Part shown: positions 18,019 through 24,500 of the stretch, in pieces
Layout of the letters: each line of letters opens with the position of its first letter
How positions within the stretch are numbered: the first letter of the stretch is position 1
Source: Chrysomallon squamiferum
Taxonomy: Eukaryota; Mollusca; Gastropoda; Neomphalida; Peltospiridae
Assembly (NCBI GenBank): GCA_012295275.1
Contig: CM022665.1
Location: forward strand, 25,194,946 to 25,219,445
DNA length: 24,500 bases
Reading direction: 5' to 3'
Program-made: the position numbers and the translations under genes
Notes under the pieces: model-generated
Database searches by the model: none
The model's input: only the letters and a program-made list of their open reading frames with translations
What the model was told of the DNA's origin: nothing

Positions 18019-18424
18019 CAATGGTGGTAGTAGTAGCAACTGTAGTAGTAGTGGTAGTAGTAGAAGTCGTAGTACTAGTTCTACTTGTTGTATTACTACT
18101 AATAGTACCTCAAATAGCAGTAATAATAATAGTAGTAGTACCACTAGTACAAGAAGTAATAATAAAAGTAGTAGAACTAATAGCAGTAGTAATACTAATA
18201 GTAGTACTACTAGTAGTAGTAGGTGAAGTCATAATAATAATAATGGTAGAGAATTATTGTTATAGTAGTGTAGTGTCAGTAGTAGCAGCAGCAGTAGTCG
18301 TAGTAGTAGTAGTACTAGTAGTTGTAAACGTAATAAATACTACTAGTAATAGCAACAGTTATAACAGTAATTATTATTACGTAGTAATATTAGTAGAAGG
18401 AACAACAACAGTAATAAACAGAAG
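18019..18424. repeat. Degenerate (GTA)n trinucleotide array
   Basis: About 400 bp of GTA/ATA/CTA triplets. The 136-residue plus frame (18021-18431) is almost all Val, Ile, Leu and Ala. It persists because the triplet period avoids stops in this frame, and it has no natural domain. Confidence 0.85.
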
Positions 18425-18429
18425 TAAAT

Positions 18430-18825
18430 AAATTTCGAATATAAAAAATAAAAACAAATAAAAAATAAATTTAAAATTAAAAACGATTTATTAATAGCAG
18501 ATTCACACCTTGAATAAAATGTACATTAAAATCAATACAGTTTCCTGGGTGTGTACATACAGTAGTTTTTTAAAATAGCTGACCTCCTGAAATCACGGAT
18601 GTAGAGAAATAGAACATATATTCATGCACACTCACGTATAAATAAATACTACAGGTGTTTTCACGTCTTTATCTTAGCCAATGCGATGCGGTGTTTCTAA
18701 CAGGAAAGTAAAAGAAACTTAACAACGGGAAGTAAAATGGCATCATTATGTATTATCCTTTTTAGATCAGAGTTTCTCCGAAAATATTTATTGTTTATGT
18801 TGTTTTTCGTGTTCTTCTTCATCTT
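18430..18825. other. AT-rich intergenic sequence
   Basis: Unique sequence without a recognisable gene, RNA or motif cluster. Confidence 0.5.
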
Positions 18826-18838
18826 CTTCTTTTTTTTT

Positions 18839-18915
18839 TATTATTGTTATTAGTATTGTTATTATTTTGTTATTACTGTTGTTATTACTACTACTATTAC
18901 TACTACTACTACCAC

Positions 18916-18950
<35 letters not shown>

Positions 18951-19232
18951 TGTTGGTGTTATTATTATTATTACTACTACTACTACTACTACAACTATTT
19001 CTACTATTATTATTTATTGCTATTGCAGCTAATTTGTACCTTTTATTACTACAGTTATTACCACTGCTCATGTTCCTTCTAGTACATGATCTGCTGCTAC
19101 GTTTGCTACTACTACTACTACTGTCACTACTACTGTCCCTACTACTACAACTACTATTGGTACTTTTATTACTATTACTTCTACTACATATTACTATTAC
19201 TACTATTATTATTACTACTATAATAATTTCTA
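18839..19232. repeat. Degenerate (TAC)n/(TAT)n trinucleotide array
   Basis: Same family of triplets as the GTA arrays at 9525, 17105 and 18019, but in the opposite orientation (ACT/ATT on this strand). It includes a pure (ATT)n core at about 18917-18950. Overlapping frames on both strands give Leu-, Tyr- and Ser/Asn-rich artefacts. Confidence 0.85.
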
Positions 19233-19365
19233 TTATAGTTTCGCCTAGTAGTAATTTCACTGTTATTGCATCACATCTACTAGCACTGCACAAAAACACA
19301 CATAAACACTCAGATGAAAATAATTATACACTAATAAACAGTAATTATAAACAAATAAATAAGTA

Positions 19366-19397
<32 letters not shown>

Positions 19398-19568
19398 TAA
19401 AAATAAAAATAAAAACATCAATAATAATTCAAAGAAGAAGAAGGACAACATTATCATATAAACATGCACATTCATAAACTTAAATATCTATTCGCAGAAA
19501 ATCTAGCGTACGTACATGTGACCAAATATCATTTATACTTATACATTCTCATAAACATATTCATTCAA
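19233..19568. other. Flank of the minisatellite with (AAT)n
   Basis: A (AAT)n run lies at 19367-19394. From about 19530 the sequence shows loose similarity to the following 56-bp repeat (CAT-AAACA-ATTC-TTCAAACATAG), possibly decayed units. Confidence 0.5.
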
Positions 19569-20744
19569 ACATAGATACAGAAATATACTCAGTGCAATAG
19601 TCACATATTTACAAACACTTTCAAACATAGACACAGAAATATACTTAGTTCAATAGTCACATATTTACAAACACTTTCAAACATAGACACAGAAATATAC
19701 TTAGTTCAATAGTCACATATTTACAAACACTTTCAAACATAGACACAGAAATATACTCAGTGCAATAGTCACATATTTACAAACACTTTCAAACATAGAC
19801 ACAGAAATATACTTAGTGCAATAGTCACATATTTACAAACACTTTCAAACATAGACACAGAAATATACTTAGTGCAATAGTCACATATTTACAAACACTT
19901 TCAAACATAGACACAGAAATATACTCAGTGCAATAGTCACATATTTACAAACACTTTCAAACATAGACACAGAAATATACTTAGTTCAATAGTCACATAT
20001 TTACAAACACTTTCAAACATAGACACAGAAATATACTTAGTTCAATAGTCACATATTTACAAACACTTTCAAACATAGACACAGAAATATACTTAGTTCA
20101 ATAGTCACATATTTACAAACACTTTCAAACATAGACACAGAAATATACTTAGTGCAATAGTCACATATTTACAAACACTTTCAAACATAGACACAGAAAT
20201 ATACTTAGTGCAATAGTCACATATTTACAAACACTTTCAAACATAGACACAGAAATATACTCAGTGCAATAGTCACATATTTACAAACACTTTCAAACAT
20301 AGACACAGAAATATACTTAGTTCAATAGTCACATATTTACAAACACTTTCAAACATAGACACAGAAATATACTTAGTTCAATAGTCACATATTTACAAAC
20401 ACTTTCAAACATAGACACAGAAATATACTTAGTTCAATAGTCACATATTTACAAACACTTTCAAACATAGACACAGAAATATACTTAGTGCAATAGTCAC
20501 ATATTTACAAACACTTTCAAACATAGACACAGAAATATACTTAGTTCAATAGTCACATATTTACAAACACTTTCAAACATAGACACAGAAATATACTTAG
20601 TGCAATAGTCACATATTTACAAACACTTTCAAACATAGACACAGAAATATACTCAGTGCAATAGTCACATATTTACAAACACTTTCAAACATAGACACAG
20701 AAATATACTCAGTGCAATAGTCACGTATTTACAAACACTTTCAA
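19569..20744. repeat. 56-bp minisatellite, 21 tandem copies
   Basis: Each unit starts ACATAGACACAGAAATATAC and ends ACAAACACTTTCAA. The 1,176 bp equal exactly 21 x 56, with no indels. Nearly all variation is at two sites in ...ACT(T/C)AGT(T/G)CAA.... Unit 1 also has GATAC for GACAC, and unit 21 has CACGT for CACAT. Homogeneity points to recent amplification or ongoing unequal exchange or conversion. There is no coding potential: 56 is not a multiple of three and all frames hit stops. Each unit contains TATTTAC, the complement of a forkhead-like GTAAATA core. Confidence 0.98.
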
Positions 20745-20761
20745 ACTTATTTCTGAAAACA

Positions 20762-20793
20762 GTTTCGTCAGAACCTGTCTGAAATTGCGAAAC
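20762..20793. other. Stem-loop immediately right of the minisatellite
   Basis: GTTTCG (20762-20767) pairs with CGAAAC (20788-20793), and inside it TCAG (20768-20771) pairs with CTGA (20779-20782), leaving a 7-nt loop and a 5-nt bulge. It begins 17 bp after the last 56-bp unit. It may be coincidental. Confidence 0.4.
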
Positions 20794-21006
20794 ATGGATT
20801 ATATAAAATACAAGTAATATGTCTGTCAGCTTATATAGACAGAATTTTTTATATAAAAAAAAAAAAACATTCGAAAGATACCTTGACTTATTTAAATAAA
20901 GAAAACTGTGAATACAACAAAACGAATTAATAAGAAGAAAAAGAGAAGAACAGTAACAACAAAGAATAAAGAAAAAAACAACAACAAACAAGCACAGAAA
21001 CAAACA
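20794..21006. other. A-rich intergenic sequence
   Basis: A-rich with a poly-A near 20857-20868. No gene seen; the minus frames through here are composition artefacts. Confidence 0.5.
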
Positions 21007-21103
21007 AAACAAACAAAACAAAACAAAACAAAACAAAACAAAACAAAATAAAATAAAATAAAATAAAATAAAATAAAATAAAATAAAATAAAATAAAATA
21101 AAT
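21007..21103. repeat. Compound pentanucleotide array (AAAAC)n then (AAAAT)n
   Basis: About eight AAAAC units pass directly into about eleven AAAAT units without a break in period. The junction looks like a C-to-T change that then spread by slippage. Confidence 0.95.
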
Positions 21104-21626
21104 AAATTTTGATGAAAATAAAATGAAGTAAAACCAGAAAACACTACATAAATAATTAGAAATCTTTAAAATTACTATAGAAAATTCATTCATTTGTTAA
21201 CACATTTGTGAAGGACAAACAAAGTGTGTGTCTACCAGTGATTTCTACATTTTCGTTCACGTCAGTTCACACATCATCCTAAATTAGACCGTGTTCAGTA
21301 ATAAAGTTTCATTAGCTATAGATTACATTCAAATACTATTTAGCTAGACGTAAAATCATACCATAGTGCGAGTGAACTCGATTAATCACTGAAGTTAATT
21401 TACTCCCTGATAATATTTCAGTGAATATTAACTAACCCTTTATATATATATATAAGCAGATTTACAAATAACCCAATTGAAATTAATGTCAAAGTATATA
21501 TTTATATACATAATGACCTAAAGTCACTAGCTAAATATCTGCTATAAATTACTTGCACTTTGGTAAAAAGATGAAAGGTTAATGTACCTCGGATGTGTCA
21601 GTGGAAAACAAATTGATCCTTTTTTC

Positions 21627-21655
<29 letters not shown>
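21104..21655. other. AT-rich intergenic sequence ending in poly-T
   Basis: Unique sequence with a short (TA)n run (about 21439-21453) and a poly-T of about 34 nt (21621-21654). No gene recognised. Confidence 0.5.
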
Positions 21656-21657
<2 letters not shown>

Positions 21658-21659
21658 CT

Positions 21660-22200
21660 GATGTAGCCAAAACAGAGTGTGTGGTAACAATATGGTGGAA
21701 ATCCAAGACGTATTCCTTTATTTCATAATGTCTGTGTAATTAACGATGATGTTGAGAAGCACGTGAAAAATTAATGTCGACAGAATGAACAGGAAACTGA
21801 GTGCTGATGTTTCCGACGCAATAATGTATTTGGATGGTCATAAATAATATAACCTAATAACACAGACTGAAACTTACATCTTTGCACAGTTTGCAAATTA
21901 GATTTTTGCACGTTATTTTGCAAATTGTAATTCTGCACAAACCTGTTTGCAAATAATGCAGAAATCTGGCAGTGGCTGCTGCACAGCTTTCCTTTTCGGA
22001 TTGTTCTATGTGGGGGTGAGTGTTTTTGTGTGTGTGTGTGTGTGTGTGTGTCTGTGTGGATAGATATGCAAAATACTTTTTTCCTGTTTAAATTAGCGTT
22101 CCACTACATGTACATCAAAGCAGCGTTAATGCAAATAAAAGATTCCATTCTGTGTAAACGGCAAGAGTAACCAATAGCGTTGCTTTCCTCTCAGACTGCA
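21660..22200. promoter_or_regulatory. Unique island with a spaced TGCAC / TTTGCAAAT cluster and a perfect octamer
   Basis: TTTGCAAAT occurs at 21890-21898, 21917-21925 and 21946-21954. TGCAC occurs at 21883, 21907 and 21934, so the two motifs alternate three times with a period of about 24-29 bp. A perfect POU octamer ATGCAAAT lies at 22129-22136. ATTTGCAAA resembles octamer and C/EBP sites. A (TG)n run sits at about 22025-22052. A POU-factor-bound enhancer is a reasonable inference but unproven. Confidence 0.35.
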
Positions 22201-22436
22201 ATAATGACAAAGGCCAAGAAGGATAAAAATAAAACTAATAACAATAAATAAATAAATAAATATGTAAAACGATGGGAAAAAAAAAGAAACCCGAGACAAC
22301 ATATCAACATATTTAATATTTGCTGATTAAGTAACAGAACCTTGAACAGAACATAAGACACATCTAAGAGAACCCAACAAAATAGTATTAAAAAAAATAA
22401 TAATAATAAAAAAAAAAAAAAATAAAAAAATAAATC
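22200..22436. other. A-rich intergenic sequence
   Basis: A-rich with AAT/AAAT runs (about 22237-22263 and 22390-22434). No element recognised. Confidence 0.5.
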
Positions 22437-22640
22437 GCTTCATCAAACAAGGACGTACATCTTTTGCAAGAGGTCTATCACCGACGTCCCTAAGTTTGCC
22501 CCTAGCTCCATAATCCCAGTGTTTCTACACTTTGCCTCTGGCGTTTTACACCCAGTGGTTCCAAGACGCTTGATGGATAGTCACTGAAGAAACCTGGCAA
22601 AGATGTCAAAGGAGACGGCTTGAGATTAATGTTCAAAGAT
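22437..22640. other. Less AT-rich island open on both strands, origin unknown
   Basis: On the plus strand a frame from about 22432 to 22588 reads ...FCKRSITDVPKFAPSS... for about 50 codons before a stop. On the minus strand a frame from about 22640 to 22510 reads ...KPSPLTSLPGFFSDYPSS... to a stop. Neither has a start Met in frame or a domain I recognise. It could be a decayed exon, a transposon fragment or chance in a GC-richer patch. Confidence 0.25.
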
Positions 22641-22809
22641 AATCAACGTATGGGATTATTTACTACCATAGCTTTGTAGGTTAATATGCCTACGATTTAT
22701 TAAGTGTCTCATTTTTCATACGTAACATGGCAGGTGTTTGACACTGACGAGTAGAGTATGTATCGTTTTCTTTATTAACTGAACCTTCGACTTGCTTGGA
22801 ATGTGGGGG

Positions 22810-22811
<2 letters not shown>

Positions 22812-22897
<86 letters not shown>
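22812..22897. repeat. (AG)n microsatellite
   Basis: A pure AG run of about 86 nt preceded by eight G residues. The plus frame across it is an artefact. Confidence 0.95.
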
Positions 22898-22898
<1 letters not shown>

Positions 22899-23610
22899 GT
22901 GTGTTACAATATGTTTTGCCTTTTCGTTGATTAATAATGATAATAGTAAAAACTACAATGATAATATTAATAAATGAACAATGACAGCATTAGACTATGT
23001 CCAAAACAAACATGTACATAGCCTATTTATATAAAACATTTGACAATGACTAGATACTTCATTTGTTTGTTAAAATCAACTAGGCCAGATTTTTTTAAGC
23101 CTTGGGTGCGGTGCTCAGTCAAATTCATGAGCTGATGATAATAACTTAAAATTTTTTTTTTTTAAATTAAAAAAGAGGAAAAAAAAAACATTTCAATGAA
23201 ATGACACTAATATCACTGCTACACTGAGGTGATATCGGATCTGATTGTTATGTTCAACTAGGGCAGTAGCCTCTCTAAAGAATGTTGTTGTTCAGTCAAA
23301 TTCACACACGGTGACAATGTAAAGTTACATTACTTAGCCAACTGACCCTATAAAATTACTCCCCACGTCATATGGGCACTCGACAGTCTATTTTTGAAAG
23401 GGTATTGACGAAAGCAGTTATTATCGGGGCGCGACAATGGGGTTCTTTTTTTAGTTTACATTGTGACTGGTTTCTAAACGATGTGATGTATGTTTTACTG
23501 TCTGTGGGAAGGTGCATACAAAAGACTGTTTGCTGCTTATCGATTAAAATAGTTCACGTAACTCAAGACAATTAATTCTGATTCCTATCTGCCTTCTTAT
23601 TTACACTCAT
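22898..23610. other. Intergenic sequence, no gene supported
   Basis: Mostly unique AT-rich sequence. A 67-codon plus frame (23372-23575) has no recognisable domain, no splice context and no supporting composition. Confidence 0.45.
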
Positions 23611-23611
23611 A

Positions 23612-23666
<55 letters not shown>

Positions 23667-23695
23667 TTATTTTTTTTTTTTTTTTTTTTTTTTTT
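23611..23695. repeat. (ATT)n microsatellite followed by poly-T
   Basis: About 57 nt of pure ATT (23611-23667) run into about 28 T residues. Confidence 0.95.
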
Positions 23696-24284
23696 ATGAC
23701 ACCTATGTTTTACTAATTCATCTAGTTAGAAGAACACATTTATTAGTTTAAATTTTGTATGGAAAACGTAAAGCCAGTTATAAATGTTTCGATTTATTGT
23801 CAGATTGTAGAATATATTAAGTTTATTCTCATCTTTACTTTTGTTTTCTGTAATATTCATGGCGACACAGATAATCAGTTTATTAATTTTGATACCATCT
23901 GTTACTTTCTGTTATCACATCGACCGACATATGAATGTCGCGGTCGACTGATGGAACGTTTAATTGATCGCTCAGACACATATTCATTCGAAGTATTTCT
24001 TTTACGTTCATATGAATTTTTACCTAGATTCAGAAATGTATTGACGATGGTGTTTTCGATAATCTCCGCAAAAATAATCTTCAAAACAAAGTACTGCATA
24101 CGTTAAAGGTTTATACTAATTAAAAAGCAGGATAGAAATGATTGACAAACAGAGCTAATTATAAAAAGGAAATATTAATAATGTACACAACTGAAGAAGA
24201 AGAAGAAGAAGAAAAGATATACAAATATCAAGCGAATATATTATATATTAATATCTGCGTAAAGACACATACTAATATCTATGG
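23696..24284. other. Intergenic sequence with an unsupported 115-codon open frame
   Basis: The plus frame 23759-24106 has a normal-looking residue mix, including a hydrophobic stretch (FILIFTFVFCNI) near residues 22-33. I recognise no domain, and an overlapping minus frame is also open. (AAG)n lies at about 24195-24213. I do not call a gene. Confidence 0.3.
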
Positions 24285-24500
24285 CTATGATGAACAAATT
24301 TCTATCACTCTCACTCGACGACTAAAAACAAAGAGCAGTTTTGTTAACCATCCTCCAGCTGGTAGATACGTCTTTACTGACGTCGTCGTAGGAAAATACC
24401 GTTGTCCTTGGTCAGTATGCTGTTCTAGCAGTACGTCATCACGACCATCCCTGGTTTGTCTTAAATCAGATCTCACTCGACGCGAACATAACTCAGAGAT
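24285..24500 (-). other. Less AT-rich segment at the window edge with an open minus frame
   Basis: A minus frame is open from the window edge (24500) to a stop near 24285, reading ...RSDLRQTRDGRDDVLLEQ... and ...YLPAGGWLTKLL.... It has no ATG in frame and no domain I recognise. A 12-bp direct repeat TCTCACTCGACG occurs at 24309-24320 and 24471-24482. It could be an exon cut by the window edge, or a short insertion bounded by a duplication. Confidence 0.25.

Noticed and set aside
18021-18431. 136-codon hydrophobic frame resembling a membrane protein
   Set aside because: It is the Val/Ile/Leu reading of a (GTA)n array. Composition follows the triplet, not a protein fold.
18862-19366. Overlapping frames of 138 and 145 codons on opposite strands
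   Set aside because: Both are low-complexity readings of the (TAC)n/(TAT)n array.
19569-20744. CRISPR-like appearance of regular repeats
   Set aside because: The units abut directly with no unique spacers, and the setting is an animal genome. It is a minisatellite.
23759-24106. 115-codon plus frame with normal residue mix
   Set aside because: There is no domain, no splice or promoter context, and an opposite frame is also open. Too weak to call without expression data.

Overview
This window is nuclear DNA from a multicellular animal. It is AT-rich, packed with microsatellites, and contains a spliced gene on the minus strand. The invertebrate-like protein sequence and the dense (AG)n, (ATT)n and (GTA)n arrays suggest a lophotrochozoan, most likely a mollusc. 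That assignment rests on style of sequence only. There is no sign of bacterial, phage, plasmid or CRISPR content.

The one gene I can support is the 5' half of a bHLH-PAS transcription factor of the NPAS4/dysfusion family. It is transcribed right to left. Five coding exons (8303-8358, 7592-7758, 7024-7079, 3930-4019, 1826-2008) join with consistent GT-AG sites and phases. They give an uninterrupted 184-residue N-terminus: a short leader, the bHLH, a linker and most of the PAS-A domain. The reading frame continues past a donor at 1825. The following exons (rest of PAS-A, PAS-B, C-terminal activation region) are not visible and should lie left of the window. Upstream of the ATG is a compact promoter-like block (about 8490-8585) with TATA-like, palindromic E-box, CCAAT and CRE-like motifs.

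The introns hold the most unusual local structures. Intron 3 carries two perfect cAMP-response elements 131 bp apart and a perfect 116-bp palindrome with no loop. Intron 4 carries a 101-bp direct duplication (one mismatch), whose right copy ends 26 bp from a splice donor, and a ~102-nt (AG)n tract that is a (CU)n tract in the transcript, 64 nt before a splice acceptor.

The region from 8.6 to 24.5 kb appears intergenic. It holds degenerate (GTA)n/(ACT)n arrays, a compound CT-rich tandem array (11161-11980), many AG/CT tracts, and a 21-copy 56-bp minisatellite (19569-20744) whose sequence variants suggest a six-unit, 336-bp higher-order repeat. Between repeats are unique, less AT-rich islands (10440-10960, 13500-13960, 15400-15730, 21660-22200, 22437-22640, 24285-24500). 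Several have clustered CREB/AP-1-like or POU/octamer-like motifs and could be distal regulatory elements of the bHLH-PAS gene; this is inference. Most long open frames in the window are translations of microsatellites and are not genes.
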